64,000 bases of DNA, taken from contig NC_091237.1 of assembly GCF_040958095.1 (NCBI RefSeq), positions 15,477,036-15,541,035 on the forward strand, given 5' to 3'. The notes beneath the pieces were generated by a model. That model was not told the origin of the DNA. It was given only the letters and a program-made list of their open reading frames with translations, and searched no databases. The DNA is from Procambarus clarkii. Its lineage: Eukaryota > Arthropoda > Malacostraca > Decapoda > Cambaridae. Both the position numbers and the translations under genes were made by a program. Positions 23,537 to 34,258 of this stretch are shown here, piece by piece. Each line of letters opens with the position of its first letter. The stretch's first letter is position 1.

Positions 23537-23589
23537 CACTCACACTTTCTGCCTGCTGGGGTCTAATGACTTCTTCATCAAACACGACA

Positions 23590-23668
23590 AGTCGTTGAAC
23601 AGATGGAAAACAGATCAGATCGTTGAACAGATGGAAAACAGATCAGATCATTGAACAGATGGAAAAAA
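23590..23668 (+). repeat. ~32-bp tandem repeat, 2.5 copies
   Basis: GTTGAACAGATGGAAAACAG unit repeated. Confidence 0.75.
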
Positions 23669-24211
23669 AAGAGTGAGGTAATCTGCAGGCAAATCAAAAG
23701 TTAAATATAAAACAGACTTATTTTTGACTTAAATAAAAAAAAAATGCAATGAGGCAGCACTACTACAGAATCACTCACTAAACTTGTATATCATATCATT
23801 AAGTAGTATGTGTGTAACTCAGTACCCACTGCCAAGATCTACACTGAAGATACTGAAGCTCCACAGCTCCCTAGGCTGTGGAGCAACTCATGAGGAGTTA
23901 CACTCTGAAAGCAGCTTCACTCATTTTCAGCGGATATATCTATGATCGTCAATGGCCATCAACAAAACAGTGCCAAAGAAGAAGAAAAAGAAACCAAACT
24001 ACTAGTGAAAAGTACTAGACAGTGACAAACAAGTAAACAAACAGTCACATGTAGTGACCACTAAAGCATAATAAACCAGAGGCACAAGACAGTCTCGAAG
24101 AAAAATATTTAAAAACTTATCTTAATGGCCAGAGCAGAGCCAGAGGCAGGAAGTGTAACCTGCCAAGCAACCATCAAGGTTGAGTCAATGTTGGCCCTGT
24201 TTTGGCAGTCA

Positions 24212-24380
24212 GGTTATCTATCTTGAGGTTATCTTGAGATGATTTCGGGGCTTTTAGTGTCCCCGCGGCCCGGTCCTCGACCAGGCCTCCACCCCCAGGA
24301 AGCAGCCCGTGACAGCTGACTAACACCCATGTACCTATTTTACTGCTAGGTAACAGGGGAAAACAGGGAAGCAGTTAGTT
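24212..24380 (-). mobile_element. SINE family B, headless
   Basis: Reverse orientation; tail and body match the copies at 50122-50367 and 63020-63270 closely, but the tRNA-like head is absent. Confidence 0.8.
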
Positions 24381-24544
24381 TCCCAATCTGCAGTTAGAAG
24401 AGCAACAATTTATGTCATTTGCATAACAGCGAGTTGGTCTCTCCACGGAAGCTTGAGATTGATTCATGACTGTCTTCCCCAAATAGGTGACCAGACAATT
24501 TTAAAAGTTATTAGTCACGGTGGCTTATTTAGTCATGGTGGATA

Positions 24545-24618
24545 AACAAGCCACTGTGTAAACAAGCCATTGTGTAAACAGGCCATTGTGTAAACAAGCC
24601 ATTGTGTAAAAATGTCGC
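24545..24618 (+). repeat. 17-bp tandem repeat
   Basis: Four to five units of AACAAGCCATTGTGTAA. Confidence 0.8.
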
Positions 24619-25249
24619 TGTGTAAACCCATATAGGCTGCTGGCTCAAATGTGTAACCAGGGTGTCTGATCAGAAAACATCATCTTTTACAGCATTTTAA
24701 CATTCCACAATACAGTACATTTGAATGAGGATGTGCTGCAAAAGAAATTGAGTGGCTGTATGTTTACAATGATGTTCATGATGATATTTCAAACCTGGGG
24801 TATATATATAATAGGAATTTGGGAAAGTACTGTACTGCTTTCTGTAGCAAGTTTACTGTAAACCCTCCCAACACCTTTGATGGATGATTATAAAAAAATA
24901 CTTCTCTTTTTAAATAAAAATTACAAAAGCTTTTAATGTTTGCTTAAATATCACAGATTAAGCTGTTAAATTACAACATAAATATGCACAAAAATATAAG
25001 AATTAAAGAGTTTCTTAATATTTGTTCGGGTTTATTTACTGAGCAAGTATACATACATACATACATCTATTATCATTACCTACTTTCCAACTTTCATGGG
25101 GTTGGGATGCATCAGCATGGAGAATAAATGATGAACAAGTATACACAAATGAAAAAAAGTAAAAAACTATGAAAGTTAAAATTAAATTATAAAAGGACAG
25201 GAAAATCCAAATGAAGATGAAATAAACAGGAAAAAGTGGAAACTGAAAA

Positions 25250-25560
25250 GGTCTCTTAATGAAAGACTAGAATGTAATGAAATGCCATTTTCTGAGAGCA
25301 CTTTAGGTGGCTCCCTGTAGCTAACCACACCGAGATCTTCGCCACACATGATACACATCAGCACTAGGAGTTCTTAAAAGTCTACCGGAGATCAGAACCA
25401 GAACCTGCCCCCCCCCCCCCCTCACAGTCATAGGGAGAATGGGAATCTCAAGATCATCCTCACTGAAGAAACAGACAGAATGCAAGTGATGCAAAACAGA
25501 CAACAGCAAGGTTTACAGAGACAAAAGAAATAAAGCAGCAACTGACTGCAAATGATCCCC
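25250..25560 (-). repeat. Repeat family D, copy 1
   Basis: Shares ATGCCATTTTCTG, the GGCTCCCT...TAGCTAAC block and a CAGAACC(A)GAACCTG block with 29885-30480 and 32505-32860. It contains a poly-C run at ~25410. The element class is unknown. Confidence 0.45.
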
Positions 25561-25654
25561 CTCAGCAGTTAGGTCAAACCCCCAGGTTACAGTTGGCCAC
25601 AGCCAGGTGGCAGCACCACCTGGAGCTGCCGGCTCCCCATGTCACTAATCCTTA

Positions 25655-25820
25655 TTCCCCACAGCAAGCTGACTAACTCCTGAGTACCTACTTACTGCTA
25701 GGTGAACAGGACATTAGCTGATAGGAAATGTGTCCAACCATTTCTGTCCCGCACAGGATTCGAACCCGAGATTCTCGATTATGAGTCGAGAACGAACCCG
25801 ACTGTACTACTCGGACCCCT
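25655..25820 (-). mobile_element. SINE with tRNA-Met-like head
   Basis: On the minus strand the head has an anticodon arm TCTCGA-CTCATAA-TCGAGA (anticodon CAT) and a B box GGTTCGAATCC, then a body related to SINE B (TTACTGCTAGGTGAACAG as read on plus). This is SINE sequence and not a functional tRNA gene. Confidence 0.65.
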
Positions 25821-26590
25821 TGAGGAGTTATTTGCTGCTTCATTTCTTTTCTTCGTCTGTGAACGTTGCAGTTGTCTATTTTGCTTTACTTCCTTTTGTA
25901 TTGTTTGTTTGGTGAAGGTATTCTTACGAACCCCCTTCCCCTTGCACATCTGTGAAGGGGAATCTGGTTCTAACTCAGATCTCTGGTAGGTTATTGTAGG
26001 CTAGATAGGGTTGATGTATCTCATGTATGTTTTGCTATTTCAGTGCAGCTGGATGCACTGAAATAGCTGAAAGGGGCTAAAAGGAATCACCTTTCAGCCC
26101 CTCCAGAAATATTATATCGAGAATGTGTGGATACTCATCATATGCATTTATATTGGCTATAAAATCAAACGGGAACAAACAGGAAATACATAAGATGAAG
26201 AGAGGTCTTGAAAAAAATAATATTTACACAGCACTGTATTTTATTTCACAATGTAGCTAGCGTGTTCAAAATTTGTGATCGTAACTGGGCATACAGTAGG
26301 CACAAACCATAAATACGGACATTATTCTACTTGTTCACTGAGAAAGCAGATCACACCGAGCATCTCTATTTCAACGATATTTTATTAGCAGAGTTAAGAT
26401 GGTATAGTTTCAAAACAGCTGCACTTAATTTTGTTTGGAAAACCATTTTGGCTGAGTAGCAGCCACTATGTGTACATGGTAGTGTAAAGTAAAACCCTGG
26501 TATTACCGAAGTACAAGTATAAGACCATAAAGGGCCATAAAGCAGTGTCGGGGAAATGCTTTGGGCAGTACAATATAGTACAATTCAATA
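25821..26590. other. No gene; paired stem-loops
   Basis: 26044-26077 has GCTATTTCAGTGCA with its complement after a 6-base loop, followed directly by CTGAAAGG/CCTTTCAG. Nothing coding was seen. Confidence 0.5.
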
Positions 26591-27114
26591 CCCTAGGCAT
26601 AATATACTACCAGTACGGGATGATACCCTCGGTATAATATACTACCAGTACGGGATGATACCCTAGGCATAATATACTACCAGTACGGGATGATACCCTC
26701 GGTATAATATACTACCAGTACGGGATGATACCCTAGGCATAATATACTACCAGTACGGGATGATACCCTCGGTATAATATACTACCAGTACGGGATGATA
26801 CCCTCGGTATAATATACTACCAGTACGGGATGATACCCTAGGCATAATATACTACCAGTACGGGATGATACCCTCGGTATAATATACTACCAGTACGGGA
26901 TGATACCCTAGGCATAATATACTACCAGTACGGGATGATACCCTCGGTATACTATACTACCAGTACGGGATGATACCCTCGGTATACTATACTACCAGTA
27001 CGGGATGATACCCTCGGTATACTATACTACCAGTACGGGATGATACCCTCGGTATACTATACTACCAGTACGGGATGATACCCTACGTATAATATACTAC
27101 CAGTCCGGGCAATA
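26591..27114 (+). repeat. 35-bp satellite array, 15 copies
   Basis: Unit CCCTAGGCATAATATACTAC... with period exactly 35 (14 periods between 26591 and 27081). Two variants, AGGC and CGGT, alternate through much of the array and give a 70-bp higher-order pattern. The last copies carry a TATACTATAC variant. Confidence 0.9.
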
Positions 27115-27169
27115 CCCTAGGTATAATGTACTACCAATATAAGGCAATACCCTAGGTATAATATAGTAC

Positions 27170-27850
27170 CAGTACAGGGCATAATGTAGCACCAGTACAG
27201 GGCATAATGTACCAGTACAGGGCATAATGTAGTACCAGTACAGGGCATAATGTAGTACCAGTACAGGGCATAATGTAGTACCAGTACAGGGCATAATGTA
27301 GTACCAGTACAGGGCATAATGTAGTACCAGTACAGGGCATAATGTAGTACCAGTACAGGGCATAATGTAGTACCAGTACAGGGCATAATGTAGTACCAGT
27401 ACAGGGCATAATGTAGTACCAGTACAGGGCATAATGTAGTACCAGTACATGGCATAATGTAGTACTAGTACAGGGCATAATGTAGTACTAGTACAGGGCA
27501 TAATGTAGTACTAGTACAGGGCATAATGTAGTACCAGTACAGGGCATAATGTAGTACTAGTACAGGGCATAATGTAGTACCAGTACAGGGCATAATGTAG
27601 TACCAGTACAGGGCATAATGTAGTACCAGTACAGGGCATAATGTACCAGTACAGGGCATAATGTAGTACCAGTACAGGGCATAATGTAGTACTAGTACAG
27701 GGCATAATGTAGTACCAGTACAGGGCATAATGTAGTACCAGTACAGGGCATAATGTAGTACCAGTACAGGGCATAATGTAGTACCAGTACAGGGCATAAT
27801 GTACCAGTACAGGGCATAATGTACCAGTACAGGGCATAATGTAGTACCAA
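27170..27850 (+). repeat. 23/20-bp satellite array, ~30 copies
   Basis: Unit CATAATGTAGTACCAGTACA plus GGG, with some units lacking one GTA triplet. The core TACCAGTAC(A)GGG is shared with the 35-bp array, which points to derivation of one from the other. All three minus frames are open because no unit carries a stop. Confidence 0.9.
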
Positions 27851-28500
27851 CAGTGGGCAACAACCTGACCAAATGCCTGACCTGAAACAATGCCCCGTCA
27901 GTAGCACTGAAGGATCAACGCTCTGGCTATACTATAATTTGAGGCAATGCTTTCACCATACATAAAGTAATGTTTTCCTCATAACATAGTCAAATGTAAT
28001 GCCCCGGTAATATTGTAATACAAGGCAATGCTGTGGTCATAAGGTAATATAAGGCAATAATACCTCTGCCCATACTATTGTACGAAGCAAAGCCCCTGGT
28101 TATACTGAAGGGGTAAAACAATGCTTGGTCCATACTGTAATATAAGAAAATGCTCTAGCTGTACTTCAGTATTGTAGATAGCCATACTGTAATATAAAGC
28201 AGTACAATGGCTATACTGTAATATAAAGCAGTACAATGGCCATACTGTAATATAAAGCAGTACAATGGCCATACTGTAATATAAAGCAGTACAATGGCCA
28301 TACTGTAATATAAAGCAGTACAATGGCCATACTGTAATATAAAGCAATACTATTGCCATACTATAAAGTAAAGCAATATAATGGTCATATTGTAATGTAA
28401 AGCAATACTATGGTCATACTGTAAAATAAAGCAATACAATGACCATACTGTAGTGTATAAATGTATAACAGTACAATTACTATACTGTAATATACATCAA
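27851..28500 (+). repeat. 29-bp satellite and degenerate relatives
   Basis: 28175-28345 holds about six regular 29-bp units (CCATACTGTAATATAAAGCA plus GTACAATGG). Flanking sequence contains degenerate GCAATGC...ATACTGTAATATAA versions of the same motif. Confidence 0.8.
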
Positions 28501-28785
28501 CATCAAGTCCATATGTCACTCAAAAGAGAAAACTGGCTAGTTCAGACAATCATCTATGCTGAAACACCACTAAAGTCAACGGAAATCAATAAACACTTCA
28601 GTAGTTCGTCATAAATTCGCTTACAAATCCCATGAGATACCCCATTTTCCAATTAGGCATTGATATTGTACACAATACTTACCCATAAATATAGCCTTGC
28701 ACCAGAAAATATAAACATTGTTAAGTTGTGATTACAAACCCAGACGCTTACAAAGCTGCAACTTGAACTGGAGAGGAGACATGTT

Positions 28786-29029
28786 CATGGGGTGAGAGAT
28801 CCAATGGTTTATAATGTAAGTAATAAAATGTATGAGAGAGAGAGAGAGGAAGACTTGGCAGTGCTGATGTCAAGCATCCAATACAGTAAAATGTGTGTAA
28901 TTACCCAAGTGTAGGTAATTGCACACATTTTACTGTATTGGATGCTTGACATCAGCTCTGCAAAGTCTTCCTCTCTCTCTCATACATTTTATTCCTTACA
29001 TGATAAACCATTGGACCTCTCACCCCATG
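28786..29029. repeat. 244-bp near-perfect palindrome
   Basis: Two ~115-bp arms start CATGGGGTGAGAG and end at their complement CTCTCACCCCATG, with a ~10-base centre around 28905. The arms differ by only a few substitutions and by (GA)n length. Confidence 0.9.
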
Positions 29030-29734
29030 TGTGTGTGTGGGTGTGGGTGGGTGTTTAGAACACGGCTCAATGGGATGATTACAATGTTATCACGGCACTG
29101 ACTACCAAGTTTGTATTTAGATACTTAAGTAATTTGCTTTCTTGGCCAAACTGGGAGAACAGAAGCCTGAGATTTCAGCCTATTCAAAGTCATGTACAGA
29201 AAAGAATACTGTATATGCAGCAAACTGGCTGACCAGCTGCAAAGGATGGCATAGCTTACAGAATGCATTTAGAGTCTGCCTGCATGAGTGGCTAGTCTGG
29301 CAAAAATCTTCATTTTTCATTGGGAAAGGGAAAGAAGGTAGGAGGAGGTGCGAAGTGGATGTTAAATTCAAGGTGTAAATAGAGAAATTACAAAAGAGAG
29401 AAAGTTTCTTAAAAGGAATTTTACGAAACAAGTAATGTGCAGCACAAAGACGACTGCATGTTAAGAAGACTTTTATCTCCCACATCCAGTTATTTAATAA
29501 ATTTATTACATTTATCACCCCTTAAAGGGCTCAGCTAAATAAAAGTCCAACATCATGATGTACATTTGGTGATTTGAGCACAGGAGCTAATTGCAGTTAA
29601 CGAATTGGAACTGTCTAAGGGATAAATAATCAATTTATAGTTAACAGCAACTCTATAGGTCACTGGACATTTACATTTAAGAGGTCTCTGTGACTTCATA
29701 ACCCCTCATCACAAAGACAGACATTCCGAATTAC
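29030..29734. other. No gene recognised
   Basis: Short TG-rich run at 29029-29055; otherwise unassigned. Confidence 0.4.
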
Positions 29735-29880
29735 CTCTTTCTACTTGTTCAAATCCCCGGTGTCTCTTACCCAATAAGGGAGGGTTAACAAGTGGAATGC
29801 ACTGAAATTAGAAGTTATGGAAGCCACTGCCATCTACAACTTTAAAGCCAGATTCAATAGAACCAGCGTTGAATGTAATA
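29735..29880 (+). pseudogene. LINE C-terminal remnant
   Basis: Sequence around 29790-29870 decodes to W-N-A-L-K-L-E-V-M-E-A-T-A-I-Y-N-F-K-A-R-like residues, the usual terminus of family 1-like LINE ORFs. Confidence 0.55.
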
Positions 29881-29884
29881 ACAC

Positions 29885-30480
29885 CATTTTCTGGGTGAGC
29901 CCCGGAGGCTCCCTTAAGCTATCTGAACTGATATGTGCTATATTAAGTTTGAGGTAATCAATCACAGGAGTTCTTATGCCTGCCGGGAAACACGAGCCAG
30001 AATCTGGTCCTCTCAGAGAGGTGCAGAGAACAATGCTCTGGTGAGCACTTTACATCTAAAGTATGTCATAATTGCATCGACCGGGGAAGGACCCAGAAAG
30101 GTAGGCGAATCAAAACAGACCACTGTTTGGTTAACCTGTGCAATCTATATCCCAAAAGATCAAAATAACTCTCCTAGATAGAAACCAAGCAAGCAACCAT
30201 TCATGCGACTAGCACTTTCGCTTGTTAGTGCTACCTCTCCCCCCACTCCCCAAAAGCGGGGGAGGGGGAAACCAACAGCCAATCACTCCAGTTCTTGAAC
30301 AATAAAAAACTGCCAACCAGAGGGAGGGAGGGAGGGTATCAGGGACCCTCCGGGGCTCACCCAGAAAATGGCATTTCATTACATTCAACGTTGGTTTTTT
30401 GTGGGGAGCCCCATTGGCTCCCTAAAGCTAACTACCCAAAGATAAATAAAAGGAGGGACTTACCCGGGAGGTGGCAGCAC
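29885..30480 (+). repeat. Repeat family D, copy 2
   Basis: 29890-30220 is an inverted match to 32510-32840 (GAGCCCCGGAGGCTCCC..., CTGATATGTGCTAT, GTCATAATTGCATC, AAAACAGACCACTG). 30350-30440 repeats the 5' block. The pair encloses the LINE remnant at 30775-32324. Confidence 0.6.
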
Positions 30481-30774
30481 TGTAGGTCTCAAGACGAAGA
30501 ACAGACAGACAGCCGCCCCAAAGCCACCCACGGTCGGGAAGGAACCAAAACGTTCACTAGATATCTGATGCCCAGGACCCTGTTCGACCTCCAAAATCCC
30601 CACGCCCAAATGTTAACCCAAGACATGTTGCCAAAAACCTCAGCGAGAGGAGCATACTCCTGAACGTCATGGGCATGAGGGTAGACCACAGGCTGACTGG
30701 ACTTGATAACATTGTGGACAACCTGAGACACACGAGCCCTGTAACAGGAAACCGAATTCACCCAAAGAGTGTTG

Positions 30775-32324
30775 ACTGTTCTTTGGAGACAAAGCCTAGA
30801 TACTGCCGTTATCCCTGACATACTAAAAATAGCAGATAGCACCACTTCATAAAGGAGGAAATAAGGCAGAGGCAAAAAATTACCGACCGATAGCACTAAT
30901 ATCACACATCATAAAAAATCTTTGAAAGAGTGCTAAGAAGGAAGATCACAAAATACCTGGAATCACAGCATCTCCATAACCCTTGACAACATGGTTTCAG
31001 AACAGGGCACTCTTGCCTATCACAGTTGCTGGACCACTATGACATGACATTAGATGCCATGAAAGACAAACAAAATGCTGATGTAATTTACACAGATTTC
31101 ACAAAAGCCTTCAACAAATGTGACGACGGTGTTACTGCACACAAAATGTGTTTAAAAGGAATTATCAGAAAAATGGGCAGATGGATCTACAATTTCCTGA
31201 CTAACAGAACTCAATGTGTAAGTCAACAAAATAAAATTCGGTCCATCAACTGTAAGAGCTCAGTTCTTCTGGGTATTGTGCTTGCTCCAGTAATTTTTCT
31301 CATTCTCATATCGGACATAGACAAAGACACAATCTATAGTACTTTATCATCCTTTTCAGTGACACTAGGATTTTTATGACAGTAGACAACATAGAGGACA
31401 CAGCAAACCTCCAGACAAATGTAAATCAGGTCTTTTCATGGGCTACAGAAAATAATATGGTGTTTAACAATGATAAGTTCCAGCTCATTCACTATGGAAA
31501 AAATGAAAATATAAAAACGAAAACCACTTACAAAATGCAGTCAAATCATAACACAGAAGGAAAGGCACTGTAAAAGATTTGAGTTTACTCATGTTGGAAG
31601 ACCTTACCTGTAAAGAAAACAATAAAGTAGCCATCACATCTGCAAGAAAAATGACAGGTTGGATAACATGAACCTTTCACATTAGAGATGCTATACCGAT
31701 GATGATACTTTTCAAGACACTAGTGCTCTCTAGAGTGAAATACTGTTGCACAATGACAGTCCCATTCAAAGCAGGAGAAATTGCTGACCTGGAGAGCGTG
31801 CAGAGACCCTTTACTGCTAGAATCCACTCAGTAAATTATCTTAACTATTGGGACTGACTAAAATGCCTAAATCTGTATTTCTCTTGAGTGCAGGTGAGAG
31901 ATACATAATAATTTACACGTAGAAAATTGTCAAAGGACTGGTCCCAAACCTGCAAACAGAAATAACACCTCATGAGATTAGAAGGCATGGCTGGATGTGC
32001 AGAATACCCCGTTGAAAAGCAGAGGTGCAACAGGTACTCTGAGAGAGAACTCTATCAACATCAGAGGCCCAAGACTGTTCAACACACTTCCATTACACAT
32101 AAGGGGCATAACTGGCTGACCCCTCACAATGTTCAAGAGAGAGAATTTGACAATCACCTCCAAAAAACACCTGATCAACCAGGCTGTGACTCATACGTCA
32201 GGCTGCGAACAGCCGCGTCCAACAGCCTGGTTGACTAGTTCAGCAACGAGGAGGCCTGGGCGGTGACCGGGCCACGGGGACGCTGTGCCCCGAAATCATC
32301 TCATGGTAACCTCAGGGTAAGGTA
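30775..32324 (+). pseudogene. Decayed LINE (RT) whose tail matches SINE family B
   Basis: Frames near 31026-31573 read DVIYTDFTKAFNKCDDGVTA and KMGRWIYNFLTNRTQCVS, the RT palm, then TVDNIEDTANLQTNVNQVFS. The FADD motif is destroyed by a small deletion near 31360. The C-terminus reads SYVRLRTAASNSLVD and stops at ~32238. The 3' tail (32251-32324: GAGGCCTGG...GACCGGGCC...CCCCGAAATCATCTCATGGTAACCTC) matches the SINE B tail. Confidence 0.75.
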
Positions 32325-32504
32325 ACCATCACAAAACCAGTGGCCCTGCAGGTAGTGGTGTAAAGCTGCCACCGGACACAACATATGATGCACCCACAGC
32401 CTAACCAACCAAGCATTCACAACCAATGGACCCCTCTGGAAGTCCACCGTCTCATCGGCGGGCTTCTAACCCCTCCCCCCACAGGGGTAACCCTAACAAG
32501 CGGA

Positions 32505-32860
32505 ACTGCTAGTCATATGAATGGTTACTTGTGTGGTTTCTTTCTAGGGAAGTTATTATGATCTTTTGGGATGTAGATTGTACAGGTTAACCAGAAGGTG
32601 GTCTGTTTTGATTCACCTACCTTTCTAGATCCTACTCCAGTTGATGGCAATTATGACATATTTTAAACGTAAAGTGCTCATAGGCCATTACTCCATGCGC
32701 CTCTCTGAGGGGGACCAGGTTCTGGCTCGTGGTCCCTAGTAGGCATAAAAACTCCTGTGACTGATGACCCCAAACTACAATAGCACATATCAGTTTGGAT
32801 AGCTTCAGGGAGCCGACGGGGCTCCCCACAGAAAGAATTTGAATGTGAAAATAGCTCAAT
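32505..32860 (-). repeat. Repeat family D, copy 3 (inverted)
   Basis: Inverted relative to 29890-30220 with moderate divergence; ends in GGGAGCCGACGGGGCTCCCC. Confidence 0.55.
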
Positions 32861-33400
32861 TATAATGCAACTGGCAGAAGGACTCCGAGAACATAAATTT
32901 CATTTGTTTTAAAAAAAGATGGTTTGTAAGGATTAGTGTGCTTGAACAGCACAAGAGATATTCACTCCCTTTGTTCATTGTTATGAAAGACTTTTATCCA
33001 ACTTCTATATCATAAAACATTAATATAAACTAAAACAAATAAATATCATGAATATTTTCAGGTTAAATAATTCCGGGGAATTTCTCCTAATATACATAAT
33101 CTACATAAATTAGGTGATAAAATGTTTTCCATAGGAAAAATATAAGGTCAACAACACTATATAATACTCTACTGTCTCACTATTAACTACTCTTTCAGCA
33201 AACAAATAAGAGTTAGCTTAAAGATAATTACTAGAGCATATATATATTTCAGTTGTAAAAATACAATAAAGTTTTAAACTTCAAATAACAAAAAGAAATA
33301 ACAGTTTTCACCTTGATAGTAATCATTCTGCATACATGACATATGGATAAGTGCTACCATCTTGGGTACATAAAAATAATTTGACTAGAGATACCATTGT
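32861..33400 (-). other. Probable 3' UTR / downstream flank of the C2orf42 homologue
   Basis: AT-rich sequence after the stop codon. I could not assign a convincing poly-A signal. Confidence 0.35.
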
Positions 33401-34258
33401 TCAGAAAGTTAGAATTGTTGCCATGTTCTCGGTAGATTGTATACCATCAGAGGTTATAGGTATGCTAATTATATGCTCTGTTGCTGAAATCTGCTGTGAT
33501 GTCTGTGAAGTCTGCTGTGACTGTTGTGGCTGGGGTCTGGGGGCCAGGAGAGGGCCATGACTTCGAACACCTGTCATGGATTGACCTGGCATCCCCGTAC
33601 GTGGGTCTCTCGATGTCAATAGTTGGCCATTATGCAGGTGGTCAAATTCAAACTTTATTCGTAGCTCACCTATAAGAGACTGTGGAAGAATATCAGGAAT
33701 CCATTCAATGATAAAGGGTGTTGGTTCCTTTTGACCTGGTGAAGTTGTACCGATACGAAGTCTTGTTTTGTATTCCTGCGGCCGTAGCAGTGGTTGCGTT
33801 GGGCTGCCCTTGGCATAAATAGAATCCTCATCACGATGATGAAACAGCTTGTATGTGCCATCACGATTCTGAATGAAACTACGCGTTATTTCCAAGGGCA
33901 TATCATAACTATCAAAAATCTGGCGCACATGGAGATCACTTACAATTTTCCATGTATATTTTGTAAATTTACCTAAAGGAACAGCATCTTTTCTTATGAA
34001 CTGCTGTGTTTGATTGGGCAATCTTTTCTTTTTTGATCTTGCATTTATTCTCTCCATAAGGCAGTCAAAAAATAGCTTTGGCATGTGAAATACTAAAGGT
34101 TCCGGTTTGCCACTGAAACCGAAATGCATTGTTTGGTTTATCCTTTCTGTGACACTTCCTAACCATGTCAGAAAACTAAAGGAGGCTGTGTTCTCATCCA
34201 CCGGTTCCTTAGCCTTCCTAGCACATGCTCCTGTCAGTGGTCTTCGAGGTGAAGATAC
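33401..34258 (-). CDS. C2orf42: C2orf42 homologue exon 7 (terminal coding exon)
   Basis: Acceptor ...TTTTGCAATAG; codons 424-708 and stop at 33401-33403. It carries the most conserved domain ([56 protein letters not shown]) and a Gln/Ser-rich end that is absent from, or shorter in, vertebrates. Confidence 0.9.
   Translation of the reverse strand, partial: VSSPRRPLTGACARKAKEPVDENTASFSFLTWLGSVTERINQTMHFGFSGKPEPLVFHMPKLFFDCLMERINARSKKKRLPNQTQQFIRKDAVPLGKFTKYTWKIVSDLHVRQIFDSYDMPLEITRSFIQNRDGTYKLFHHRDEDSIYAKGSPTQPLLRPQEYKTRLRIGTTSPGQKEPTPFIIEWIPDILPQSLIGELRIKFEFDHLHNGQLLTSRDPRTGMPGQSMTGVRSHGPLLAPRPQPQQSQQTSQTSQQISATEHIISIPITSDGIQSTENMATILTF

Noticed and set aside
26591-27850. CRISPR array
   Set aside because: Units are contiguous without unique spacers; eukaryotic satellite DNA.
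27097-27890. Long repetitive minus-strand proteins
   Set aside because: Produced by a stop-free 23-bp tandem repeat in three frames; no start context or domain.
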